Assembly (NCBI RefSeq): GCF_014356525.2
Contig: NC_052505.1
Span: 15,564,635-15,628,634, forward strand
DNA from: Nilaparvata lugens
Taxonomy: Eukaryota; Arthropoda; Insecta; Hemiptera; Delphacidae
DNA length: 64,000 nucleotides
Reading direction: 5' to 3'
Shown here: positions 30,872 to 43,100 of the stretch, one piece after another
How the letters are laid out: each line of letters opens with the position of its first letter
Numbering within the stretch: the stretch's first letter is position 1
Notes under the pieces: generated by a model
Seen by the model: only the letters and a program-made list of their open reading frames with translations
Database searches by the model: none
What the model was told of the DNA's origin: nothing
Made by a program: the position numbers and the translations under genes

Positions 30872-33800
30872 TTTCGTTTTGTATTTAACATTAATCAATG
30901 ACTATAATATTAGGTTCCAATCAAATCATAAACTATTTACAATCATTCAAATAAAACCTCAAAATGTTCAGTCACAAACTGATTTGGTTCAATCAAAGAT
31001 ATTCCTAATAATTATGTATTTCATTCTGTATTTGAATATAGCTAGTATTAACTCAGTTTCAACTTGAAAATTGATGCTCCTTGGTATCTCCTATTATTCT
31101 TTCTTGATGGTAATTGTAAGCTTATAGTAAATAAACTCTAGAATTAGTTGTAAATATCTCCAATTTTGAAAAATTCTACAAGTTTTGATTCATTTTTTCT
31201 ATTTAGCTTCAGCTACCCAAAAAAGCTATACCTTTTTAATGCGTTATTCTCGATCTTTAGCCTTGGAATCCATTTGAAATTTCAATCAAGTTTCCAAGCT
31301 ATGGACATCCTCATTTGAAACTGTCCCTATTTATGAAGATACTTCTACATTTATAGCATATACTATAGGCTACTGTAGAATTGCCAAATTATATGAACCT
31401 TTCTATAATTTAACGTTATTCAAATCATCACTGATTCACCATTAGTATTTATAGCCTACTAATGCTTATATTGATATTCTAATCTACATAAGTGTTCAAT
31501 GCACATCTCTTATCCATGCAATCCTCAATAGATAAAGTAGTTCACTGGCTGATGAATATTATCTTTATTGATAATGTTTTCTATTTCTATGTATGTCATA
31601 GGTTTTAAACAAGATTGTCTAATGTATTAATGATAATACATTATCTTTTAAGAAAATTTAGAGCTTTATTCTATTGATCAGCTATTTAATAAAATATATC
31701 CATCTCACTTGTACTGTAAATGTTCACAAGCCTTTTCTTTGCACTATGTTGTTAAAATATTAGTAAAATAAATAAGTATAGGTCTATATTGTATAGAATT
31801 TCTTTGTATGAATGACACTACGCCACATAGTAATGTATACCTTATATTTGGAAATCAATTATTAAGGATTATGGCTCCTTATTAGAATGCTTATACCTTG
31901 TAAGTTTTTGTTCAGTATTAACATCTTCATTGTTGTATTGATAAGATAATGTTCTGGTTGAAACAAAAACTTTTCTTATTGAATGATTCTTATTCATGGA
32001 AAACCTTTTTCCACTTAATTGAAGCATCAAAACCAAAGATAACGTTAGCTCTTACCTCTTACACAGGTATGCTATTTTAACTTTTTTATCCAATTTTAAT
32101 CTATATCTTATTACAAACTAAATACGGTAGGATAATCACCACTCCATATAAAACCGTATATGATCATTATAAAATCTGTACTCATAACCCCAATAAATTC
32201 AACTGAACTGATTAATATTTATAAAAATGCCAGTATTAATATTGTACAAATGAATTAGTCAACTTTTTATTTGCACAAAAATGATAGCTGAGTGTAAATT
32301 TGTGTCTAGATTAAGTTAATTATAGTTTTGATTCATGTATATTGTTGAATTATCGTGTATATTCCAGTATGTAGTTTTGCTAGTGGTTATCGCTCAATGT
32401 TGATTTCAAGATTAAATGTGATAGTTTGTCTTTCAAATGTGTTGCAATTGTTTCCGATCATCCTAAATTATTCTATTCAACTCTTATCGTACTAGAATAA
32501 TTTTCAAACATAAGTTTTTAATGAATCCTTCGTGTTCATGTTCTATTTAATTATTGTATTGTAGGTAGTCTGTAAGTTACTCAGAGAATGTTCTTACACT
32601 GTTTATTACATTTTCTTCCCTGATGAACCAGGATCATAATCATGTCATTTGAGGTTTCAATCGAGTATGTATCAAACTAAAGTGTTGCTAATTGGTATGC
32701 TCCTGGATAACTAGTACTCCAATAGTTCAATTATTATACTATTAGACTCACTTCCTTAAGAGATACTGTAGAATTATGTTAGAATTAGGTACGGTACTTT
32801 ACGATTACCTTGATAGAAGTAGACCATCGAAATGCTTATCACTTATCAGGTCCCGTAAATAATTCAATTTTCTTTCAACCTTAGTGCAGTGATGTTTTAG
32901 AAATTAGAAGAGTTTATTTAGTATCATCAGTTTAAAAAATTTAGCTTATTCATTATAGTTCTGGCGAATGTTTTGTCTTCATTAAAATGCTTGTATTTTC
33001 AATTTTATTTATTGGTTTGTTGTCATTAGGTTTAGATACTCATACACTTACAATTTTTCTGGATAAATTTATTGAATAATTTTTCCTTCATTAAAAACTC
33101 GTGCAAATTATCAATTCCTATTCGTTTATTTTTCTCAATATAAAATTCAGTTTTCAAATTTTTCCCCAGCTGTGTGACGAATAGGGGAAAATAATTTTGT
33201 TCTTGAATCTGTAAATTTATGTTTTAATTTAAAAATCATTCTAACTAGTTTGAATAATCATGATTAGGTAATGAATAATGCTCTAAAGGCAAAGTGGTTC
33301 ATGCCTGTAAACTTGATTATAAGCTGCCTTCTCAGTTTTCATAGATGAAATAGTATCCTTTCATTCAAATCACTTATTTAAATTTAAATTACTTACTTGA
33401 AATGGTATTCCATACATTATGATTGTGTTTGTGACACCTGAAGGGAAACACCCCACACATAGAGATACTCTTATAATTTTAGTTGAAATTTGTATTACTG
33501 TATTTAGGTATTTAGTGGATTAACAACAATTAATTAACAAGAATTGATCACTCCACTTGTTTATTTAAGAAAGTAATGATTTTTTCACAATATGCTTGTA
33601 TGCTCGATTCTCAAAACACGAACTAACTCACATGGAGTCAATAAGCATAAGACAATAAGAATTTGCACGTTGGATGATACATAATTTCAAAACTGAACAA
33701 AAATCAGAAAATGAACTTTGTATACAAACAAATGTTTATGAGTAACTTCTTGATAACTTTATGTAAATGTCTTAATGAAATTATGATTCATGTAAGCAAA

Positions 33801-34369
33801 TTAATGGCCTGTTTATAGTACCGTATTGTCGAATTGTATTTTCCACTATTGTCGTGTTAATTGAAAACATGCTCAAATTGAAGATCTGTTTAAAAACTCT
33901 TGATATGGACTAAACGTGATATATTTAAAATACTAAATTTTAAATTTTAATACATCTAAATACATTGAACTGGAATTACAAAACAATTAATCGTTACTTT
34001 TACATTCAACAATCAGTTAAATAAGTAACTTATATCATCAAGATCGTAAAACATCAAACTACTATACATGAACACTACTCACACTGTAGAATTATTCACA
34101 AGTACTATTGAAAAACATAACATTCATCTTAAAACTAACTAGGACGTTTTTATATTGGCAGTGATTTATAAATAATTGTCATAAATGTTTTTCACCTGAA
34201 ATTTAAACTCACAATCTGAATGTATTAAAACTCTATTAGCTCTTTCATATTACCGCATAATAATGAAATTTATGAATGTAAATTTTATAGATAATGCAAA
34301 ATTGATGTATGTGAGTATATTGTAAAACTAATTTGAATTTAATTTTGCTCATGCTATCTCTATGAACAG
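30872..34369. other. Long AT-rich intron, no gene seen
   Basis: About 3.5 kb without recognisable coding blocks, TIR elements or tandem repeats. It seems to be unique intron sequence. Confidence 0.5.
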
Positions 34370-34390
34370 GAAACGGCCTTCAAAGTAAAG
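34370..34390 (+). other. Candidate 21-nt microexon (weak)
   Basis: The 21-nt block GAAACGGCCTTCAAAGTAAAG sits between 'tctctatgaacag' and a strong 'gtaagac' donor. In phase 0 it reads ETAFKVK. In phase 2, which the exon ending at 25861 would impose, it runs into TAA and would truncate the protein. It could be a pseudo-exon or a poison microexon. Confidence 0.2.
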
Positions 34391-35224
34391 GTAAGACACG
34401 TGATTTATTGCTTGAATCAGTTATTTTGAATTTTAAATTGATTAATTTATTTTGGATCGTTGGATGCATGATATTGCATCAGTTTGATTTGTATAATGTG
34501 TGTTTTTTCCATAATAAATACCGTATCAATTACATCAATAACTTATCTTGTAAAGTATGTTATCATATCGTATAATGTAAGATCCTTTCTGAGGTGTTAT
34601 TTGCGATCATAGAATGGCATGGAATTGCTAACAGCGCTGGTTTTATGAAGAATAGTTTTATATCTCCGTATCTGAATATACATCATAATAATTCCTAACT
34701 AATAATTTCAATTTTTTTATAAAATATACTTAATAACCAAACTCTCCAAAGACCTTATCATTGTCCAATTTTAATAGTAAATAAATGAGGGCTTCTCGTA
34801 TAAATAAGAGAAAGTATCATCAGTGCTAGTAAACAGCAGGGTATCCTTAATTGAAATAGGTAATGCTGCAGCGATTTCAAAATATTTATTTTTCTATTAA
34901 GAAAGAATAATATTTCAGCACATCTATCTAAACTTTAATGAAGTTTTGTCAATACCACGTAATATTTTAAATAAGTTTTATGTTATGAAGGGGAATTCGG
35001 ATTATGCTTTCAATTTCCATAGTCTGTTAAGACTTTGGTTGTAGAAGTATACATTGAAAAATCTTTGAAATTATTAACATCATCTATTTTTCTATTGCTT
35101 ATTGTGAGAAATTCATCCTTCGAATATACTATATATATCCTTTATCTATATCATGCTTGAAATCTTATCCATTATGTTCTCAAAACTCATTCAATTCATA
35201 GCCCTATTTTATTTTATAACTAAC

Positions 35225-35442
35225 AGGAAACCCGTGCTCCGCAAGGGTCTTTAAACTTGACGTAATGAAATCTTGAAGAATTGAAACAGGCCTATAACCA
35301 TCCTCGGTTAATTAAGAATCTATATGCAAAATTTCAAGTTAATCAGTCCAGTAGTTCAGACGTGATGATGCGTCAAACATAATTGTCCAATCCCGTACGT
35401 GAATAAGCCAGCTCTTTATCGATTTTTTATAGTATAGATTAA
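35225..35442 (-). mobile_element. Helitron-like short element
   Basis: On the minus strand it starts 'tctatactataaaaaatcg' and ends 'gcggagcacgggtttcctg'. It shares blocks such as 'atgtttgacgcatcatcac' and 'aggatggttataggcctgtt' (in element orientation) with 55040-55262, whose end is CTAG|T. Non-autonomous. Confidence 0.5.
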
Positions 35443-36225
35443 AGAAGTCATGATTCACAGTCACATGTCCAACGTTTAATACTGAGAAAAATAAACTCAT
35501 CCTGAATGCTTAGTAAATCAACACAACGGTATATCAATGTGACAAAAATTAATCATACGACTCTGCATGAGATACTATTACATTAGGGAACTTTGGACTA
35601 TATACGGCGAGGTGAAACTACCCTTGGGTCTCCCCACCATTCAAAGCCATACGCTAATAATAATAATAATACTGTAATATAATAATTTTTAAATCCATTT
35701 TAATTTAGGTAGGCCTAAAACTTGTGGCATGAAATTTCCTATGTAGGCTACTACCAATACCAATCCTTCTTTTTTGTTGAGAACTTTTCAGCTCAAACTA
35801 TTGTTCAAACTTGTTCAAAATTTACACGAATATAATTATTCTGAATTCAGTTAACCATCTAAGATCTTGGTAGTAGACTATCACTTGCAATAATCACCCA
35901 ACTTATTGCCTTAAAATTTAGAATTGCTTAGCAAATAATTTTCAAAAGGCATGGATATTTGAGCACGTTTAATTTTTAATACATTAACAACTTTTTTGTT
36001 TTTTATTATTTTTTCAAATTTAAACTGATACAGTACTAATATTAATTGTGCTCTGTTTATAACAGTTACAGTCTTTTTCAGCCACAGAGTGAAAATCATT
36101 ATCATAGAGTGAAAATAATTTTCATTGGAAACAGACTTGAATTTTTTTCTAATTTTTACTGTATAATCTTCCACAATTTTTGGCCTCATTGAATACAAAT
36201 TGGACACGGTATTGAACTCATAGTG

Positions 36226-36379
36226 CTGGTTGCACAAAAGCCGGTTAAGTTTTAATCGTGATTAATTCCACGAGAACCAATCAGAGAAGCAGTCTTGTCA
36301 AAAAGGCCTTCTCTGATTGGTTCTCGTGGAATTAATCACGGTTAAAATTTAACAGTTAAAAAATTTTGTGCAACCGGCA
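36226..36379. mobile_element. Complete palindromic MITE
   Basis: It starts 'ggttgcacaaaagccggtta' and ends with the inverse 'gtgcaaccggc'. The central arms carry 'ttccacgagaaccaatcaga' and its inverse. Related copies are at 1-76, 44216-44340 and 50303-50340. Confidence 0.85.
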
Positions 36380-36550
36380 CATAATCTACTAATATATTTT
36401 CAAACAAAGCAACTCTCCATCAAAAAATGTAGTATGAGTAAAATCTTGTGTGAGTAGTATTTACAACATATATCTTGGGTGTTCAAATGAACTGGTAGGT
36501 CCCAACCGGCTTGAAGTTTTTCCTAAAATAATTCTAATCGACAGTTTATA

Positions 36551-36960
36551 TTCCAAACTTGAAAAAATACTAGTAGTTCTGTGAACAGTAGACCTCACGC
36601 AGTATTCTCATCCACAAGTACCTGATTGAAACTATAGACCTTAAGGAAATACAGTAATAGACTGCTGGCTTCTCCACACATCTGTGTAATCACTTGTCAG
36701 CTGATTTATGATGAATAATTCTATAGTCTGCTCTAATATTGGTGTATGAAGGAGATTCCTTTTTCCTTTTATATTATCCTTGAAATGCAAAATTTCCAAA
36801 AACCTTGTATATACGTCGACGCGCAATTAAAAAAGGAACATACCTGTCAAATCTCATGAAAATCTATTACCGCGTTTCGCCGTAAATGCGCAACATATAA
36901 ACATTTAAACATTAAGAGAATGCCAAACCGTCGACTTGAATCTTAGACCTGACGTCGCTC
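36551..36960 (-). repeat. Dispersed repeat, inverted relative to 86-600
   Basis: Blocks 'agttctgtgaacagtagac', 'aatcacttgtcagctgat' and 'tccttttatattatcctt' are the reverse complement of blocks at 86-600. The similarity is interrupted by indels. Confidence 0.6.
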
Positions 36961-37508
36961 GGTCAATTAATTATTCTCAGGCAATTACCAATTCTTATTC
37001 CGATCATCAAAATATATGCTACTCTATATTTTGTCCAAAATAGGCCTACTCTTGTAGCCTATATACAAATTAGTAGAATTTTGGTAACTGTATTAAAAAC
37101 GAGGCCATAATTTAATGAATATCAATAGAAAAATTATATCATTTGATTTATTGTTGTATTTGTGTTGTAGATTGGTAAGGTGATTCTATCATGAATTTAC
37201 AAATCCTATACAAGGAATGGTTGGAGAACACAGAACAGTGTTTGAAGCTTTGGGCTATGGATAGTATGCATGCTTGCATGCCTCTACCCTCACTGTATAT
37301 ATGAATCGTTGACCTGGCCCTTCTAGTCAAATAATTATCGATATAATTTCCCAATTTCTATCTAAATTTGGGAAAGGAACAGTTTTGGGCTTCAAGCCTG
37401 TTGTACCTTTCCCAATCATTCATAGTTGAGAATTATATTGTATGTATCAATGTATAAATTAAATAAATAATCGAGTATTATAGAGATGTTGCTCAAATCA
37501 CTACAAAT
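36961..37508. other. Intron, no gene seen
   Basis: AT-rich sequence. The minus-strand frame at 37148-37354 has no recognisable features. Confidence 0.45.
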
Positions 37509-37885
37509 ACTATAGTGAGGTCCACGTTATAATGGTAGTAGAGAAAGATAGGAGAAGAACGTTTCAGATCCTCTGTCTTGTCAATGACTTCTATAGATGG
37601 TAGCCTAATACAGGTTTATTGATGTAATATTGAACTGTTCATTCTAGTTTTAAACAATCGATTAAATTCTATTAAGCAAGAAATTATATTTTCAATAAAT
37701 TTATAATGAATTTTCATAATTAAGATGAAATATTTGGTTTATTAATTATTAATTCTACATTGTCAAAAGACGATTTGGCAACAGAGCAAAGCGAGAAAGA
37801 GAAATCCGCTTTGTTGAATGATAGACAAGGATAGCAATACCATTGCTAATCGAACACTGCCATTATAACGTGGACCTCAATATAG
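37509..37885. mobile_element. MITE of the 'tatagtgaggtccacgttat' family
   Basis: TIRs 'actatagtgaggtccacgtt' and the inverse 'aacgtggacctcaatatag' bracket about 370 bp. The element carries the family's 'gaatgatagacaaggatagc' block. No coding capacity. Confidence 0.85.
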
Positions 37886-38084
37886 CAAAAATACAAAGCA
37901 TATCAACTGATAAAATATTTCCTTCAGATGAAGAAATGAAATTGGAGCCCACGTTTTACGTATCCACTCATCTCTTGCCATTATAAGTTCAGTGCTTATG
38001 TGAGCTCCATCCTCAGTTGAAGAAAAATAATTTTTAAATAACTTAGGACCCATTTGCTGGGCATTCACTGTACAAGCATTAACG

Positions 38085-38425
38085 CTGTGCCAAATTTACC
38101 AACTATTCAATAACTTCTAGTTCAGTTATTTTTGGTAAATTGAATAACTTTCTCAAAAATTAATATTTTCCGAAAATTTTTGTCTTATTCAATCAACAAT
38201 ACCATGAAGAATATATACAAATCTCATCGATTTTTCTCTTATCGAATTTGAAATGTTCTGTCACAAAAATTTAAACTTTAGGCGCTCATATCTCAAAAAG
38301 TAATGATCGGGGAAAAAATGTTTTCCTGAGAAAACTATTTCATTTTGATAGCTTGATGATATACAAATCGATAAACTCTAAAAAAATATCACCAGTAGAA
38401 AGTTTATTTTTAGCCTCTGCACAGC
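38085..38425 (-). repeat. Dispersed repeat, inverted relative to 1395-1680
   Basis: 'aaaaaatatcaccagtagaa', 'gctcatatctcaaaaagt' and 'caataccatgaagaata' are the reverse complement of blocks in the first intron. The class is unknown. Confidence 0.65.
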
Positions 38426-38773
38426 CTTAGACTTGTACAACATCTCTTTTTTTAAAAATAGTATTTACTACTTAACTATTACATAAATTACTAATATTTT
38501 TTACATAAACACAACTAGTTTTGAACACTCAAAAAACAAGTTTGACACTTGAAAATAGCAAAAGTGTTCGTAAACTAGTTTTGTTTAGGTAGAAAGAGTA
38601 TAAAAAAGGTATCAGTAATTTCTATAATACTTGGACAATATACTTTCAGTAGCCCTATTAAAATATTAATTAGGGCCTACCATGTACAATATATTGTAAA
38701 GACTTGTAAAAATGTCACATGTATAACTAATGTATGAGTTTCAGTGTGAAATGATGATGACATGTGCTTGCAG

Positions 38774-39047
38774 CGAAGGAGGTTGGCGAACAGTGGTTCT
38801 GGAGAAGGGAGTAGAGGGTCTGGGCTTCAGCATCGTGGGTGGCCGGAGCTCGCCGCACGGCGATATGCCCATCTACGTGAAGACGGTGTTCGAGCGGGGT
38901 GCGGCCGCGTGCGCGGGGGGGCAGCTGAGGCGGGGCGACCACATCATCGCCGTTGACGGCCTTTCGCTCGATGGACTCACTCACCAGGAGGCGGTCGCCG
39001 TACTCAAGCGCACTCACGGCACTGTCACGCTCACCGTCCAGCCTTAG
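38774..39047 (+). CDS. Patj: Patj/MPDZ last exon: C-terminal PDZ domain
   Basis: The acceptor 'gtgcttgcag' precedes C38774, which completes Ser (AGC) from the phase-2 end at 25861. The exon encodes one whole PDZ: GGWRTVVLEKGVEGLGFSIV (beta-1 and the GLGF loop), then HGDMPIYVKTVFERGAA, RRGDHIIAVDGLSLDGLTHQ (with the alpha-B His) and KRTHGTVTLTVQP, then TAG at 39045-39047. The wording is very close to the final PDZ (13) of vertebrate MPDZ (GLGFSIVGG.GSPHGD.PIYVKTVF). The protein thus ends right after the last beta strand. The exon is very GC-rich compared with its surroundings. The PDZ that precedes PDZ13 in vertebrate MPDZ was not found in the preceding intron. A second in-frame acceptor 'gagtttcag' (38745) would add ten residues in phase 0. 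Confidence 0.93.
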
Positions 39048-39446
39048 AATAAAAACATAACCTGACTATCAAACCGATTTCAAACCAACCTAACCTAATA
39101 GACCCAGCCTTATAATGAAAACATAACCTGTCCATTAGATACCAATCAAAGCAGATGTCAATCAAACCTAACCTAATAGACCCATCCTAACTTAACGTAC
39201 CTCTTCCAAAACCATCCTAACCTAACATACCTGTTCCTAAACCATCCTAACCTAACATACCTTTTCCTAAACCATTCTAACCTAGCATACCTGGTCCCAA
39301 ACTATCCTAACCTAACATACCTCCCCTAAACCATCCTAACCTAACATGACTTAACCCTATTCCAACCTGACATTCCACCCAACTCAACATTTCCGATCCA
39401 AACCATACATAACATAACATAACTGATTTGAACCCAATCTAACCTT
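39048..39446 (+). other. Patj 3' UTR with tandem repeats
   Basis: AATAAA at 39048-39053 directly follows the stop. 'cagcctta.aat.aaaacataacctg' at 39040-39065 recurs at about 39104-39130, so part of the stop-codon region was duplicated. From about 39199 to 39355 a 30-bp unit (containing 'ccatcctaacctaacatacc') repeats five to six times. The core 'cctaacctaa' equals two insect telomere units (TTAGG) on the other strand. Confidence 0.6.
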
Positions 39447-40139
39447 ATACAGAGTGTCCCATAAAAGGGTTAACAACCGAAAAAGACATTAATTCTACAT
39501 GGAATTTTGAAACAAAAATTTCCAGTAAAATTGTTCTTATATTGATCTTAGTTTTTGAGATATATTGATTTTTCGATATTTTTAAAAAATGACAATAACC
39601 AGAAAACCATCAAGGTTTAACCAATAAACCATCACTAATCAGACACAATTCAATTCTAAGGATATGGTTGGAAAAAGAAATAAATTTCGAATAAGATTTA
39701 TAATAATGCGCTCCTTTATTAAGGGTACGGTACTTGAATTTTTTAACATTTATTTCGTGATAATGTGTTCCTTTGTTTGACATTCTTGAACTTTCCATGA
39801 GCGCTTAAAGTTGGAAAAAATACCTACATTCATCAAATTCAAGGGCAAATTTCAAGCAGTTTGAATGCTCATAAAACGTTCAAAAACTTCAAACAAAGTA
39901 ACAAATTATACGAATCTTATTAAAAATTTCTTCCTCTTTCCAACCATATCCTTGGAATTTAGATGTTGACTGATAGTTTTCCAGTTATTGACGTTTTTCA
40001 AAAATAAAAAAAATCTATAGGCTATATCTCAAAAACTCAAAAAGGTCGATATGAGAAAAAAATTGACTGGACAATTTTTGTTGCGGATTTCATGTAGAAT
40101 CTATGGTCTTCTGCTGTTACATCATTCGTGGGACACTAT
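39447..40139. mobile_element. TIR element, about 690 bp
   Basis: The ends 'acagagtgtcccataaaag' and 'attcgtgggacactata' are inverted. The inner arms are inverted too: 'ggttatt.tcattttttaaaa', 'aattctaaggatatggttgg' and 'ccaaccatatccttggaatt'. No transposase is recognisable. Confidence 0.75.
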
Positions 40140-43100
40140 AACTGATCCTAACCCAACTTGAACAAATAATGTTACAGATCCTGTTCCAATGGGATTACAA
40201 CCATACCCAATGCACTGTGCTATTATCCTTCAAGATGAATTTAGAAAAAAAATTGTAACTTTATTTACTGTTGAAATACTAAACTATGCGATTACTTATA
40301 AACTGGGTTCAGGGTAAAATTGTGTTTACAGGGATATTTATCATTTATATTGATCATTTTTAGCTGTTAGTTCTGATATAGCATCCTACCTTGTATGCTC
40401 CTAGTAATGGATTACTATTGATTATTCATTCAATTTATATTGTGTTATCCTAAAAAAAGAATTGACAAAATTAACAATGAAAATCACATTAATTTTAGTA
40501 TATAGCCTAAGCCATGTCATAACTCGAGTACATATTAAGATGACATCTCTTAGAAATTGTAATGCAATGAATTAAAAGAGTAGAGATAAATCAGATCATC
40601 AAAAGATAAAAATACGTTACATGAAGAAAAACGTTGTTTCAGTCGCTCATGTCTATTAAATTTGTAGTCATTTCGGCTTGTCGATGTTGAAGAACTGTCT
40701 TCAGATTTGAAAAAGAGCACATCAATACACCATTAATTTTGTGTTCAATTTAAATATATAAATAAATAGGTGGGTCAAATAGAGTAATGTCCACTCTAGT
40801 ATGATGCGATCTCGAGTTTTATGCATTGGTAATGAGATTAAGTCTACATTGACCATTTTTTTAAATTGTCATATAATCAAAAAGTGTTGATTTCATTTGG
40901 AAGTGTAAGAACAAACTGCAAGAGATAGTTTATCAGTTTTGTAGACAAGGATCCTTCAATATGCTGGCGCTGTTTTGTTGAAACAACAAAGTGAAAACGA
41001 TATCAGATAGCTGTGTATTATATCTAGGTAGGCCACTACAATAAAAAATTTGAACTCAAGAATTTTAAGATTCTTAAATTGAAGTGTGTTTCCTATGTCG
41101 TCCATCGCCGTTTACTGTTTTATATCGGCATCTTTAAAAATAGCATAAACATAAAAAACCAGTGCAGCTGACTTGAAATATTTCCAACTTGATAATAATG
41201 CAGAGCTAAGGATGCATTTATTGTGAATATTGATATTACCATGCTCAAAATATTGACCTACAGTATTCACTTTTTTGAATGTATCAATGTTGATATAAAA
41301 TGACAATGTTTTAGAGTACGAAACTTATTCTATTTAAATGTTGATAACACTAGGAAAAAATTTAGAATAATTTATTCACTTATTATTTCTTGCACTTCTA
41401 GTAATAATATTATTAAGTTTGAAAAGATTTTTCCGAATTGTTTCAACCTCAGAAGACTATCAATTTACCGTACCGGTACCAGATTATTCTGTAGTATAAA
41501 AAACAGATATCTGAAATTGCATTTTATATTATGTTATTCTCATGCGCTTTTATTAATAATTACCGTATGCTACTACGAAGTTATTATAAGCTCACTTGAT
41601 TAATACACTACTTGTTACTTAATTTTTAATCCTTGATAGCTTTAGAAATTGTTATATTTTATTTGTTAATGTACAATGCAGAGAGCTTCATAACTCCCTA
41701 CCAATATTGTAGGGCATTGTTCCTGGTTACCTGTGTCTTACCCAGATACAATGCCCTAGAATATTGGTAGGGAGTTCTGAAACACTCTGTATAGTAAGAT
41801 GTTGAATTCAATCTTGAAGATTCAATTAATATTGGTTGAGTGTTGAATACATTTGCAACGTAACTTGATTGTCAAATTTTGATATTTTGAATTCAGCTAA
41901 TCAGTTGGAGTTTCTCAATATTCATATTTATTTCCTCAATATCTCCTTGAAATAATTATAGTGAATCAACATTCTCAGCCCTGTGGTATTCCATTCTAAA
42001 ATTGAGAATGGAGATACATTTCTTTGATAGATGATTCACTTTGAAGGATAATTTGTGCCATATTTAGACGACACTCGATCATATAGTTTGACTCGAAAAT
42101 AGATACTTCTCATTTTTTATAATGAGAAAAGTGTTTTTAGAACCCCTTCTACAATCTTCAGTTCTCCTGAACTTGCTGTCAACGCCTTGAAAACTTACAG
42201 GGAAATGTATGATTGGGCTGAAATCGTATACTTTTGAACCTGTTTATATCCGGAGTAATGTTTATTTAAATATATGTGTATATTAAAAATAGTTTGATTC
42301 AGTTAATTTCTATATTTTTTCTCGGGAAGAAGAAATTTCAAGCATTTCATCAATTCTTATTAGATCTTACAAAGATAACTCTTGCCTAGATTTAGGATAA
42401 ATGATATACATATATTAATATGTATTGTATAGATGATTGATGTGTTTACCATGAATATTCACAATAACTATCATAAGATAGAGCTCAAAAAACTGATGAA
42501 TATTTGTGTCATCAGATCATAAGACATCTTATCACAAATATAACTAGAAACGGGTTTGCAAATGTTCAAATAACTTCCGTTTGAGTCAAAACTATACGAA
42601 TCAGTCTGATATACGTCGAACTTGAGTTGAATTCATGTTTGGAATACCTAAAACTAATAGGAATAATTATGTATTAAGCCATAACTACTCTAGAAACTGA
42701 ACAATGTGATATCGGACAGTATAAATAGATATTTAAGTCAGTGCCATGAAGTGAAACGATCGCGGGGTTTGGTGTGATTGAAGTGCGGTAAGACAAGTGA
42801 CAGGCCTATTAATGGAAAAACGAAAACTATTGTAGGGTTTAGCCAGTGGGACCACAAGAACACTTTTTGTTAGAAATGTAGTTGACGAATTTGGATGGTA
42901 TCGCTTGTAGGCCTGAGGTGAGGAATGATATAGCATCACATCAATGCAACTCATCTGATAAAATTTTAGTGTTAATTAGATATTAAATGAGTTAATTATT
43001 AGGTCTGTATATTATTGAATACTATGAGAACTTGAGGTTAGTCGCTGGGCCATTAGATTAAAACTACTTACTAATATATCGCTATTAAGTGCTTGATTGA

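Noticed and set aside
38727..39017. 96-codon minus-strand frame
   Set aside because: It is the antisense shadow of the GC-rich last PDZ exon.
39199..39355. Interstitial telomere
   Set aside because: CCTAA occurs in pairs inside a 30-bp unit, not as an uninterrupted (CCTAA)n tract.
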